Source: Amyloporia xantha
Lineage: Eukaryota > Basidiomycota > Agaricomycetes > Polyporales > Adustoporiaceae
NCBI GenBank assembly: GCA_036971615.1
Contig: JAYKKR010000013.1
Span: forward strand, 806,001-870,000
DNA: 64,000 nucleotides
Direction of reading: 5' to 3'
In this document: piece by piece, positions 23,689 through 34,048 of the stretch
Layout: each line of letters starts with the position of its first letter
How positions within the stretch are numbered: position 1 is the stretch's first letter
The notes under the pieces: model-generated
Database searches by the model: none
Told to the model about the DNA's origin: nothing
What the model saw: the letters and a program-made list of their open reading frames with translations, nothing else
Position numbers and translations under genes: made by a program

Positions 23689-23869
23689 TATTATGGTATA
23701 ATTCAAAGTACAAAATTATACAATGCAAGTAAGCTAGTGATACGTCAGAGAAGCTCAAAGCAACTCAGGTTGACCTGGGATACCCTGAGATGACCTGAGA
23801 CGACCTGATAATTCTCAGGTTTGCCAGAGTGACCCAGGTGAACCTAGAGCAAAAGTGTTTTTCCTGATG
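23689..23869. repeat. Right terminal and subterminal repeats of the element
   Basis: Contains repeated CTCAGGTTGACCTGGG, CCTGAGATGACCTGAGACGA and TCTCAGGTTTGCC words, then GTTTTTCCTGATG at the end. In reverse complement the terminus matches the left end (CATCAGGAAAAAC, then CCTAGGTTCACCT after a short divergent stretch). Confidence 0.75.
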
Positions 23870-23871
23870 TA

Positions 23872-24788
23872 CTGGCGACATGGCGCTCGCTGGACAGCAT
23901 CCAGTCATTGCGCCTCCTGTGGGCGACGACATCACTGCGTTCTTGACCGCCGATTGGTCAAGTGATCTGGCCTGGCTCCTCAGCTTGGATCTGACTACAA
24001 GCAGGAGCAAAAGGGGGGCCATGCAAGAGATGGGAGAGTCAACCGGCACCGACCCACTCGTCTTTCAGTATGGGTCGGTGCCCGCCCAAGCGCCCTCTAT
24101 GTCGGCCACGTCGCAACCTGCTATCGGCTACGGCGGCGTCCCGAACTGGACGACTGGGTTTTCCGAATTTACCTCAGGAGAACCTTCGGGTTCAATGGTG
24201 CCATCAATGCATGAACAGGCACACTTCGCAGCGTCTGAGGACGGTGCGTCAACCTCGGCGTCGACATCGGCGCTGAAGTCTAATAGCAAGAAGAGAAAAA
24301 GAACTGCAGAGCCCACAGAGGTATGGATGCTCTACTTCCTGCTGCACCACCATCGCTGATCAGTATTTGGGATTGTATAGGCATCGCAGCCTCGGCGTCA
24401 GCAGCAGAAACGTCGGTATCGGTGCCTGGTGATTGGGTGTACTAAAACATTAGACCAAGGCCTTGCGAAGGATAGGGACCGCCATATGGCCTCTCATTTC
24501 CCGGATGCCAAGTGGGCCTGTCCAAGGCACGTTGAATGCGGTTACAAGACACATCGCAAGGACTTGTTGAGGAATCACCTCAACCATAGACCTCAAAGTT
24601 GTGGCTTGAAAGCCAAAAGACAACTAGACGGAAAGGATTGGGCACTAGAGGAGTACCTGCAAGGCTCGAGGGAGCCTTGGCTGACTGAGGAAGGAATCGA
24701 GAGAGTCCTTCGCCCTGAAGATGACGACCGTTCTCCTACGGCTATCAAAATTAGGAGGCTGAAAGACTTGAAGGATGCTCGGTCTTGA
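23872..24788 (+). pseudogene. C2H2 zinc-finger gene, 3' part (split by transposon)
   Basis: Continuation of the gene begun at 12139. The remaining first-exon part runs 23872-24320, a 60-nt GT-AG intron (24321-24380) follows, and exon 2 is 24381-24788. With the 5' part the original coding length is 999 nt, 332 aa. The middle is Ser/Gly-rich with a nuclear-localisation-like SKKRKRTAEP before the intron. Exon 2 encodes a basic QQQKRRYRCLVIGC and two zinc-finger-like units: C-x4-C...HMASH, and CPRHVECG...RNHLNH. It was probably a sequence-specific transcription factor. An internal ATG at 23880 leaves 285 of the 332 residues, including both fingers, open downstream of the element, so a truncated protein driven from the transposon end is conceivable. 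Confidence 0.8.
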
Positions 24789-25201
24789 CGTCGACCTTGT
24801 CGCTCGCGGGTGTTCAATCCTACGTATTGTTGTCGTTGAACTTGTAATCTTTCGTAGTATTCCCATTATATATATTAGCTATTCCAATCATGCGTGAATA
24901 TTGGAGAGAGTCATTATTGCGTAAAGCGAGTGACGCGGCAGGCGTATTTGAGCGCGGCGGAACTTGGAGAGTTGCCATACTGAGCGAGAACATCGATCCG
25001 CCCGGTCGCATCATCATCATGCGTGGCCAGGCGTGCGGCGGCCCTGTGCGGCCCGACTGATCGCTGCTGCTAACGGACCGGGCCTTCCCCACGTTCATCA
25101 CCCCGACCTCCTCAAAATGCCCCGCATCACCCCAGAAATGCAAGCGATCCCCCCGCTTTCCTCTCCTCTTTCACCCCACATCCTCTCTACCAGACAAAAC
25201 G
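24789..25201. other. Intergenic
   Basis: Short gap; the half next to 25202 is C-rich and pyrimidine-rich (CACCCCGACC, CTTTCCTCTCC) as expected for the promoter of the dehydrogenase gene. TATATATTAG occurs at 24870. Confidence 0.4.
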
Positions 25202-26298
25202 ATGTCGCTCGCTTCGCCAGTCAAGGCTGCCCTCAACCGCATCGCGTTCGTGACCGGAGCGGGTCAGGGCATCGGCCGCGCCATCGCGTGTCGGCTGGCG
25301 CGCGACGGCTACGACGTCTCCATTGCAGATATTCCGCCCGCAAAGGCAAAGGTGGACGATGTCATCAAGGAGATCGAGTCTTACGGCAGGAAGGCCATCG
25401 GAGTGTTCGCTGGTGAGCTTTCTTCTCTCTGCCTTCTCATGTCATGGTTCATTTCGCACGTTGCAGATGTCAAGGAGGCAAAGCAGCTCTACGCTGCGAT
25501 CGACGAGACCGTAGACAGGCTAGGCCCACACCTCTTCGTCAGTGTCGCGAACGCTGGCGTCACTCAGGTCAAGCCGCTCCTTGAGTGCACACCGGAGTGA
25601 GCAAACCATGCCTTGGGCCATCCACAAGTTTCCAGTTCACGTATTATACGTTAGATTCATTGAGAACGAAGTACGGATCAACGTTCTCGGGCTCATGAAC
25701 ACGCACATTGCGGCTGCCAAGCAGATGGTGAAGCAAGGCTCCGGTGGACGCATCATTGGTGCTGGTTCCATTGCGTCCTACCGCACAGCTGGTGGGTCGA
25801 ACAATTCAATTGTATATTCTTCACTCAAAGAACTCATCGTTTCAGCGAACCTCGCACCCTACGGAGCCACCAAGTTCGCCGCTCGTGGCTTTACAGAAGC
25901 AGCTGCAAAGGAGTGGGCGCAATATGGGATTCGAGTGAATGGTGCGAACCACCATCGTGTCTGCTCAACTTGTGGTTAAATTTTGCTCCGTGTGCCAGCG
26001 TACGGCCCCGGCATTGTCGATACACCGATGTGGGATCACATCGATAGGGAGCTCGCCCAGATCGTCAGTTACCCCTCTGTCATCTCTGTGTTCAAATTGT
26101 TGACCGTGTGCTTGTTCCTGCACATAGGAGGGCATCAGCGTTGGTGACGCCAAGGCTAAGCGTGTCAAGAACGACATCTTGCTCGGGCGTATCCAGGAAC
26201 CGGAGGACGTCGCCAAGTTGGTATCATTCTTGGCATCAGAGGAGGGTGAATATATCACCGGACAGACCATCAAGACCTGTGGAGGAGCGTCGCTCTAA
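25202..26298 (+). CDS. SDR family NAD(P)-dependent oxidoreductase
   Basis: Classical short-chain dehydrogenase/reductase, most like diacetyl/acetoin (2,3-butanediol) dehydrogenases by overall pattern; the substrate is an inference. Six exons: 25202-25412, 25467-25596, 25655-25791, 25846-25941, 25999-26063 and 26128-26298; 810 nt, giving 269 aa, the usual family length. The Rossmann nucleotide-binding motif is [14 protein letters not shown] (residues 16-29), followed by an acidic residue at the end of strand two (SIADIP), which usually favours NAD(H). VANAG is present. The catalytic Ser lies in [10 protein letters not shown], with Tyr and Lys in [12 protein letters not shown]. The C-terminal [12 protein letters not shown] and [15 protein letters not shown] are canonical. 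No membrane segment or targeting peptide is seen, so it is probably cytosolic. Confidence 0.92.
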
Positions 26299-27389
26299 GT
26301 TTCGTGGATATCGTGGTTCAGGTTTGCTTGCTATCCATCATCGAGGCCATGGCGGTGTTACAGACAGTTCTAATGGGTTTCATGCACTGCTTAGAGGTTT
26401 GCGAGGGGCATTATTTCTCCGGTTCCATGCTGGTAGTATCGGTAATGCGCTGTGCACATAGACGAGTTCTCTACACATCCTAGATGCAAGAATTTGGGTT
26501 TTTTCGCGTTCATGTTTGAGAAGCTGCGGATCGGCGATAGCTGTCCGTTTCCTTGAATCTCCAGCCCGTGGCATTGCATGGCGCGATCTGGATTCTGGGG
26601 AATCTGCACGCGCCTCCGTCGTGGCTTACCCCGGATTATGGATATTGCTCTCTGATCTGATCATCGATCGGACTTTGCGTCCTTGGGTGCACGACCTTGG
26701 CCTGCTATCTCGCTGCTATCGGTGCAACGCTAATTGGATCTGCAAAACGGAGCAGGTATACGGGTGGACACGGAAACCGCAGGGTTGGCTTCCAGCCTGG
26801 TAGATAGAGCGGAATTATTGATCACATTGTATGTGACCGTGAGACTTGAGTCGGAACTTGAAGGGAAGACTGAATATGATAAATGTTCTCTGCTATGACC
26901 GCTTGTTCACATTTTCACCTCAACCATCTTGTACATCTTTCATGTGGATAAGAAATTGCATTCCCTCTATGACCAGAGTCTCTTACTCCTCAACTCGGAG
27001 TTGGACGACCGCAGGGCTTGATGGTGAGTCATATTCTGCTTCAATACAGGACTTGCCAAATATGGGTGCTCACACGACCAAGCAAGCACATGTGGCTGGA
27101 ACTCCGTCTTCCGCACATCGTCTTCAAGCCTCTTCATTGTAGCGACTCCAGGATTGCAGCCTAGAAGACGACGAGGCTCACGACAGCCTCAAACCTTTGC
27201 TGACATGCATACCTTATATAGAGAAGCCTTATCGTGTCAAGAGCGAGGTGGAACTGGGAGAACTGGGCGTTATCGGTATCAAATTTCTGGCCATCAGAGC
27301 GTCAACGCCTTTCGTTCCGCATATAAACTTTGCTTAGGCATGAGAATGCAGTTCCGTCGGGCTGTCCTCTTTTCCTTGCTCCTCTCACC
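26299..27389. other. Intergenic, no gene recognised
   Basis: About 1.1 kb upstream of the permease. A protein-like plus-strand frame near 26925-27020 (KLHSLYDQSLLLLNSELDD) is not connected to any gene I can model and could be a remnant. Nothing else was seen. Confidence 0.4.
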
Positions 27390-29654
27390 ATGGCGAGGAA
27401 GGCCATTGCGGCATACCTGAAGCCTTCTGCATGGGTCCTGGAGCCCGAGGCTTCTACGTTTGCACCCAATGGCAAATGGTCGAATAAAGACATGGATCCC
27501 GTGCCTATACATGCCGTAAGTGGTCTGCATTTGTCAGGAATGGCTCTAAACCGAGAGTAACACCTACTCGCTAGAGGACGTGGACAACCGGGAACTACGT
27601 TGCGTACTGGATTTCCGACGCCACCAATGCTGCAGTATGGGAGCTTGCATCGAGCATGATTGCTATTGGGCTATCATGGTGCGTGTACTCTCCTTCAATG
27701 GCCATTTCCGTTTTGTCTCATATCATAGAGATTCAGGCGACAGGCACTTCCTGCGATTGCTGTCGGCCACTGTATTATCGCAATAGTGATGGTATTGAAT
27801 GGAACGATTGGGGCCCGCCTTCATGTGGCTTTCCCGGTACTGAACAGGTCCTCGTTTGGATTCTGGTTCAGCTACTTTACCGTAGTCAGCCGGGTTCTTC
27901 TCTCCATGTTCTGGTTCGGTATACAGTCATATACTGGGTCAGAGTGCGTATATCAGGTACTGCATGGGTGCACTTTATATACTGTGCGGCTCTCTTACTG
28001 AACATATGGTAGATGCTGAGGGCAATTTGGCCTTCGCTCGCCCATCTCCCTAACCATCTCCCCGCGAACGCGAACATCACAACTTCGGGTATGCCTAACG
28101 AGCTTCCTATGACGTCCAGATCGCTGATCGAATCTCATTGCATAGGGATTATGTGTTATTTCCTATATTGGCTGATTCAGGTATGTTCTCGTCTGATCTT
28201 CGCTACGATTGCTTCCGGAAATGACGTACCCTAACCTTGATAGCTCCCGTTCATGCTCATTTCGCCCCAGCGTATTCGCTGGCTCTTCGTGGCTAAAGCG
28301 TTTATTGTTCCCCCCACATGGCTCGCCATGTTGATATGGGCCTTCGTCAAGGTACCCTCAAACTCTCCTGGAGGACTCTTCAATCAGCACGCAGCTTTAT
28401 CCGGCAGCGATATGTCGTGGGCATGGCTCAGTGCGCTGAACAGCGCACTTGGCATTTACTCAACTTTGGCCGTAAACATTCCTGATTTCACCGTAAGTCA
28501 GTGTTAGTACAACCCATTCCTGCCGCAATAACGCTGTTTTCTTCCAAGAGGTATGCGAAGCATGAGAGAGCGTATGTCAAAGTTAAAACGATTTCAGAAG
28601 CATTCTCACGAATCGGATAGACAATATGTGCAACTTGCCATCATTCCGGTGGCATTTACTCTCTGCGGTTTCGTCGGCATGGCGGTAACGAGTGCTGGCA
28701 TCGTTCTCTACGGACAGACACTTTGGGATCCTCTGAAGCTTATCGGCCAATGGGACAATCGCGCGGCAGCGTTCTTCGCGTCTCTTTCGTTCGTCTTGAC
28801 CACGCTTGGGACGAACATCTCCGCAAATTCGCTCTCGGCAGCAAATGACATGACTGTGCTCTTCCCGCGATACATCAATATCCGGAGGGGGCAAGTGATA
28901 TGTGCCCTATTGGGCGGGTGGGCATTGTGTCCATGGGAAATTCTCGCGAGGCAGGTCTTGCTTGAGTCCTGCGTGGCGCTGGCACTGATACCCCACTGGC
29001 TGTGTAGTGCGGAAGGATTCTTGTCGTTCATCAATGGATATACTGTTTTCCTCGGCCCATTTGCTGGGATTATGGTCACCGATGTCAGTCTAATTAGCCA
29101 TTTGTGGCGGGTGTACAATCCTAAAATCTACCTAATCACCAGTACTGGGCCCTACATAAGGGCCGTGTTGACGTTCCTTCAATGTATCGTCCTCATGGAC
29201 GATATCGGTATATTGCAGGATTTGTAAGTGGTTGCTTGGGAGCGAACATTATCGTTCGCATTACAGTGACTGATTGACATCATGGCGTAGAACTGGCGGG
29301 CGGTGCTGGCTATTCTATGCTCGGTCCCACCACTTTTCCCAGGCTGGATTAGCTCCATCAATCCGAAGATTGTTGTCGGCGGTGTGTCCAATTTGTTTGA
29401 CTTCGCGTGGATATACGGCGTAAGCCATAATACTTCTCTACGTTCACGGTGCAAAGTTTCTAATCATGACACTGCTCTAGTTCACTGTTGCGTCGGTGGT
29501 GTACTTTGTTGCATCCTCACTATTCCCTGCGAAAGAGACGTACATTCCGGAGGCTATCCTACCTGACGGTGTTGACAGTAGCACTAGCCGACCGTCAGAT
29601 GTCGAGGACGACAAGAAGAGCATACAGGATGATGTGAAGGAGGTCATTGCTTGA
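27390..29654 (+). CDS. NCS1 permease (allantoin/uracil/purine-related)
   Basis: Plasma-membrane nucleobase:cation symporter-1 of the fungal FUR4/DAL4/FUI1 type, importing uracil, allantoin, uridine or a similar compound; the exact substrate is not readable. Twelve exons: 27390-27515, 27575-27678, 27737-27956, 28013-28088, 28146-28180, 28244-28492, 28549-28571, 28621-28950, 29008-29083, 29143-29223, 29291-29419 and 29481-29654. They total 1623 nt, giving 540 aa. Characteristic pieces include TTGNYVAYWISDATN (TM1 region), RSSFGFWFSYF, SGIMCYFLYWLIQ, LGTNISANSLSAANDM (conserved TM8 loop), GPFAGIMVTDYWALHKG and VPSMYRPHGRYRY. The eighth intron (28951-29007) must use a GC donor (GAG|GCAGGT) to keep phase. 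A 23-nt micro-exon (28549-28571) is present. The start is the ATG in CACCATGGCG. Confidence 0.9.
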
Positions 29655-30291
29655 GTACACTGTATTGAAACACTTTACTAAATCTAGATTTCAAACTCGT
29701 GCATCGACGTATGAGGCACATGGGCATTACTCCCGACTTCAGTGTCGATGTATGTGCATGGTTGAATTGAGATCGTGAAAAGGCCAAGTATCCAAGTGTA
29801 GGTTGAAACAATTCTGAGCACCGTGATCAAACGTCGCATCACTTTATGGCGTTACCGGTCACCGTATTCATGCAAGGGTCGCTCTTTCCAAGGAACGTCA
29901 GCCAGAAGGTGGATGGCTAGCATCGTCACGTCAGTATTGGGCACAACAAAGACTTTCTCACCTCTCAAAATGTGTATGCTAGTATGCTGATGTCCTAGTG
30001 ACAGGCGTATAGAACGCTCCTGCGTCGGCGTAGACCAGTGAGAACCAGGCGGATACTGCTCGGGACGAATACCTTCAGGTTGCACAAACCGCCGGACCTC
30101 TTGTCGTTGTGGTGGAAGAAAACAAGCAATCATGGCACTGGTCTGGGGTACATTGCGGACATGTCAGATACGGATGCCCTAAGCCTACGAAGGTTGAATG
30201 GCAAGGAAGTATCTACTCTGCACACAGGAGACTGGAGTACATACACTAATGGTATACTTACTATTCTAGGCAGATTATCTTGTTGCTCTCC
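29655..30291. other. Intergenic between convergent genes
   Basis: Convergent gap between the NCS1 permease and the minus-strand BTB gene. A 93-codon minus-strand frame at 29852-30133 has ordinary composition but no family match and no splice context. Confidence 0.4.
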
Positions 30292-31300
30292 TCAAATACA
30301 TGCTCTACTAGTAACGCTCATTACTGCTACTGCATAAAAAACATCCTCGACGACCTTCTCGATCTCTTTGATATCTGCCGCCGCTACCGAGCCCATCATA
30401 TTAGTACGCCGCGCATTTCGACAGCAACGGCAGTCAATGCGGGAGCACGAATCAGAGCCAGCACTAGTGCCCTTGCGCAGCACCATCTCTCGCGCCCTCG
30501 CCAGACGAACCACTGTCATCAGGCCTAGTCTCTGTGCTTCCTCATCTGACAGCTGGTCCGGTCGTGAACAAATCTCCACGTAGGCGGGTTTCAGCCATTC
30601 TGGTATATCATGCTTGACGGAGAGAACCACACGCTCGACGGGATCGAGGGGTGGATCGTGCGTTATGATTTCCTGGATGGCGCGCTGGCGGATTTTGTCA
30701 AACATGTACCGGGAAGAGATCGACAGTAATGCTGTCCACTCGGAAAGCTTGTATTTCCGTTCATACATGCTATGCGAGGCCGTGGTTAATAATAAAATCG
30801 TGATCACGAAGAATCGTGGAAAGCAGGTAAGAGCCTAAGTAAAGACGCACCCGTGATATAGAAATGACAGCAAGCATTCCACCTCCAACGAGCTGACGTC
30901 AGGTAGAGGGATTGCTGTTTCTTCTGTCGTTCCCTCTACCACCCCCTCTCCGGGTGGGCACATGAACATTCCCCTGAAGAATTCCGAGTCGCGCTCGAGG
31001 AAGTATCGATGTACCTTGTACAGTGTATCTCTTCCAGAGCCTGTACCGACCTGTATAGCAATTAATGTTTCTTGTCATCTAATTTAGTGTTATTGGGGGG
31101 GACAAGCTTACGGAGCCACTGACACGTAGGATGACCGACCCGTCATCTATGAAGAATAGAGGGCTTCGCTTGAACGGAAACCTTTCTGAAGATGGGGAAG
31201 AGTCGACATATATGACTTCCTCATCCGAAGACTCGGAATCCTCGCCGCACCGGGCATTGTACGATCTACTAGCAAGATGGTCAGACAGTACGGAGGCCAT
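30292..31300 (-). CDS. BTB/POZ domain protein (copy 1)
   Basis: Agaricomycete-type BTB/POZ protein, probably a protein-interaction adaptor (possibly a Cullin-3 partner, by family analogy only). Exons 31300-31112, 31050-30851 and 30769-30292 total 867 nt, giving 288 aa. The start chosen is the ATG at 31300 (MASVLSDHLAS); the open frame extends upstream only through a GTG. The domain begins with FFIDDGSVILRV, followed by DTLYKVHRYFLERDSEFFRG and the fungal MCPPGEG insertion, then LEVECLLSFLYHG at the end of the BTB fold. C-terminal helices follow (LLSISSRYMFDKIRQRAIQE, DPPLDPVERVVLSVKHDIP). The tail has a Cys cluster (CSRIDCRCCRN). It is a clear paralogue of the gene at 50309, with the same intron positions. 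Confidence 0.85.
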
Positions 31301-32875
31301 CGCGATTATAGTCGTTGATGGCTTGGAGACAGTTGGCCTTAACAGCACCAGCGTTTATGGTGTGTGGGTGCCGGAACACTCGGAACACACCCCAAGTCAT
31401 AGGGCCTGCTGCGAGATACCAGGCCATCCTCGCGCAAGGGAAGAACGTCCCTTGCCAAGAATGACATTGCCTTGTCTCCACTGAGCCGTAGTGCTCAGGC
31501 GTGCCGTGATAAACTAAATGACTGTCAGGAAACGTCTTACCGGAACGAGGCGTGGCGTTTGCTTGGTGGTTTAAACCGAAAAACCTTGAGTGAGAAGGGC
31601 AGTGTGCTCACTCATTAATCACAAGTCTATTTATGCACTTCAACAGAAGAAAACGTCAGAATAGGTCAGAATCCAGACATGTGGCTTTGAACATGTTGCT
31701 ACTGATACCGCTACCGTTCAGTCCAATAACAGCAATCCGTTGCAAATAGAGTGATGCAGCCTACTATCACTGCACGTCAGACCGAAATTTCCCTACGGAA
31801 AATCCTCAGGAGAAGCCGAATATTCAGCAGATTTCGGAGCAATTTCCTGTGGAATATCCTGTGAGAGAAAACTCAAAGTAGATTTTGTATTTTCAGGAGA
31901 TTTCTTGCGAAGAATATCTATTACATCAGCTATCACACCAGCGCGTGACTTAATCGCGTCGCGTCGCGTCCCCCCTCGAGACTCCAGGCCGACTAAAACG
32001 TCTTCTCTTCCACGACCAAGTCCGTAGTCTCTAACGCATCCGCCCCCTGTCAACTCACACCTGCATGCCCCGCTCAGTGCACTGTTTCCAGACCCATTCT
32101 TTTCTTTGCACTCGCACTTACATACTCTAAGGCCAACTACACCGTCCCAAAGCTGCTCTCCCCCGCGATCTCAAAGCACTCCGTCAAAGCTATTAGAAAA
32201 TACCCTATGGTGTGCATTCAACTCTTATAACGTTTTTTGAGATGAATATTTGTGTGCTGTCATCCAAACGGGACTATAGGAATTCCAGTGCAACCTTTCG
32301 ATGACTATATGCGCGACCGACGTGGACTTCCAAGTTTATGATGGTAAGCACTGTTTTCCCCCGCATATATGCTTTGATATATTCTCACAAGACACGTTAC
32401 ATTGCACTATAACAATCAACATGCCCCGGAACAGCTGCCAGAATATATATTGTACTACTTAGACATGGCGAGTAGGCAATATGGGTGATCTTTGAAGTTG
32501 AGTGCAACTGAAGCAGCTAATGTAGAAGATTAGTGCTGACGAGTGCTGGAGATAGCATGACACTCGACGTCCAGTACTCTGCCAAGAGGTGTGTTTCACT
32601 TTCTTGAGATTCATTTATATCTGAGCACTGAGGAGACGCCATTGTGTGCTCGGTATATCGGTTCGCGGCGCGAGGCGCCAGCACATTCACTGGTATGTAC
32701 TCAAAGATATTTACGCACTTTTCCTTAGTCGGCAACCCAAGGGACCTAGGGTAAGTGTACGACATGTCAATGTACATAATATATCCTCTACAATATGAGT
32801 AGTAAAACGATCAATGGAGCATCCCATGAGTAACGAGAGTGAGGGCGTCGGGCGATGAGTGATACCATACAGTGG
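31301..32875. other. Intergenic, no gene recognised
   Basis: About 1.6 kb. Near 31786-31911 there is an AT-rich, weakly inverted-repeat-like segment (CGAAATTTCCC...GGAGATTTC). A plus-strand stretch at 32130-32480 has exon-like pieces with GT/AG boundaries (KLLSPAISKHSVKAIRKYP, then VQPFDDYMRDRRGLPSLM), possibly the remnant of a gene I cannot name. Confidence 0.35.
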
Positions 32876-32896
32876 GCGAAATCCTAGCCAGAATAT

Positions 32897-33465
32897 TGTC
32901 GCGACTTAGAGTCAAGCGACAGGGGAAGAACAAACCTAAAGGCCGAGGGCGTTCGACTGGGTCTTATCGAAGCGATGACGAGCTATGCTCAAGTCTAAGG
33001 CTAGGGACAAGATAAATAAATGTAAGTGATGGTAAGTATGTACAGACAAGCTTTGGCTTACCTAGGGACAAGAGGTCGAAACTGAAGTCCCCAGGCAGAG
33101 GCGTACTACTTATATACTACAAGAGTTCAGGGCAGGCTATCTACATGGTCCGTGCGCAGGTGGTCTGTGCGCAGCCTGAGTAAGCAGGCTATGAGTCATA
33201 AGTGATGTCATGAGCGGAGCCCGGCGGGGCCCGAGGTCGGCCAGCACCGTGCTTAAGTAAACGTCCGTAAAGGGAAGGCGGGACGGAGTCCGTGGGAAGG
33301 GAACATGTGACCTGTAATGGTCGACGCGTCTAAGTCCATGAACAAGGAGCTTGCGATGTGTACAGTAGAATGGCCGTTCGAATAAGAGGGGAAAATAACG
33401 ATGAGTAAAAGGAGAAAATCGTCCGTATATAGAAAGGAAGAAACACTCGATGTCAACTCGTGACA
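32897..33465 (-). repeat. 3' LTR of Gypsy element
   Basis: 569 bp, TGTCGCGACTTAG...CAACTCGTGACA on the plus strand. By eye it differs from the other LTR at one position (GTCATGAG here, GTCGTGAG in the 5' LTR), which implies a recent insertion. Confidence 0.93.
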
Positions 33466-33476
33466 GTACCCCCCTT

Positions 33477-34048
33477 CTAACGCCGCATGACCTCATGCGC
33501 GCTTCCTTTCCCCATCTCCCAACCAGAATGGCAACGTGCTTCGGTTATCGCTTCAGGAAGTGGATGAAACTGCAAGCCAGCAAAGACAGCGGCATTGAGT
33601 CGACGAGGCGCACTAGGGTGTCTACGATGGAAGATCTCGATGAGTTCCTTTGCGTTTGCTACGTTACGCGCTGGTTCCCAAGACGTATGGGACTCATCGT
33701 ATCCTTTCCATTTGACAAGGTACTGAAGCTGGCGGCGGAATATACGTGAATCTTTGATTCGCTCAACTTCGTACTCGTCTTCGCCTTCGACCTCAATAGG
33801 TGGCGGTTCGTCTGGTTCTCGACCCGGGATTTCACTACGCGAATGCTTGCTGAGCAAGGAGACGTGGAAGACCGGATGAACTGGCACCGACTTGGGCAAC
33901 TTCAGTTCATAGTCTAGATCACCGATCTTCCGTGTGACAGGGAAGGGACCAAGGCGTTTGGGACTTAGCTTCTTGCTCGGCTGTTTCAGCTTCAGATTAC
34001 GAGCATCCAGCCACACCTTGTCACCTGGTTCGAACACCGGTGCCTCCT
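33477..34048 (-). pseudogene. Gypsy integrase C-terminus with chromodomain
   Basis: Final part of pol, cut from the integrase core by the nested element at 34049. It begins at EEAPVFEPGDKVWLDARN, the GPY/F-like end module (LGPFPVTRKIGDLDYELKLP), and continues into a chromodomain with the aromatic and acidic signature YEVERIKDSR...YLVKWKGYDESHTSWEPA. Chromodomains in chromoviruses are thought to steer integration to methylated-histone chromatin. This segment is itself intact to the stop at 33477, next to the polypurine tract. Confidence 0.9.

Larger units (their letters stand above)
12281..23869. mobile_element. Autonomous Plavaka-type DNA transposon with TET/JBP cargo
   Basis: An 11,589-bp element. 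It starts CATCAGGAAAAAC and ends GTTTTTCCTGATG, with inverted similarity continuing inward (CTTTTG.CCTAGGTTCACC-like). It is flanked by a 2-bp TA duplication (12279-12280 and 23870-23871). Cargo: three minus-strand genes (16500-17819, 14780-16204, 12786-14680), a GC-rich minisatellite (about 18360-20110), and a plus-strand transposase (20607-23688). Subterminal regions are rich in short direct and inverted motifs: four CCTAGG sites within 12301-12340, and many CTCAG/CTGAG and ACCTGAG words at both ends, which are likely transposase binding sites. All four genes keep open frames across all introns, so the copy could be active. The Plavaka family is known from Agaricomycetes; the TA duplication is observed here rather than taken from prior knowledge. 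Confidence 0.88.

Noticed and set aside
31786..31911. Second copy of the small inverted-repeat element
   Set aside because: One end shares GAAATTTCCC words with the element around the Gypsy insertion, but the other end matches too poorly to claim a copy.
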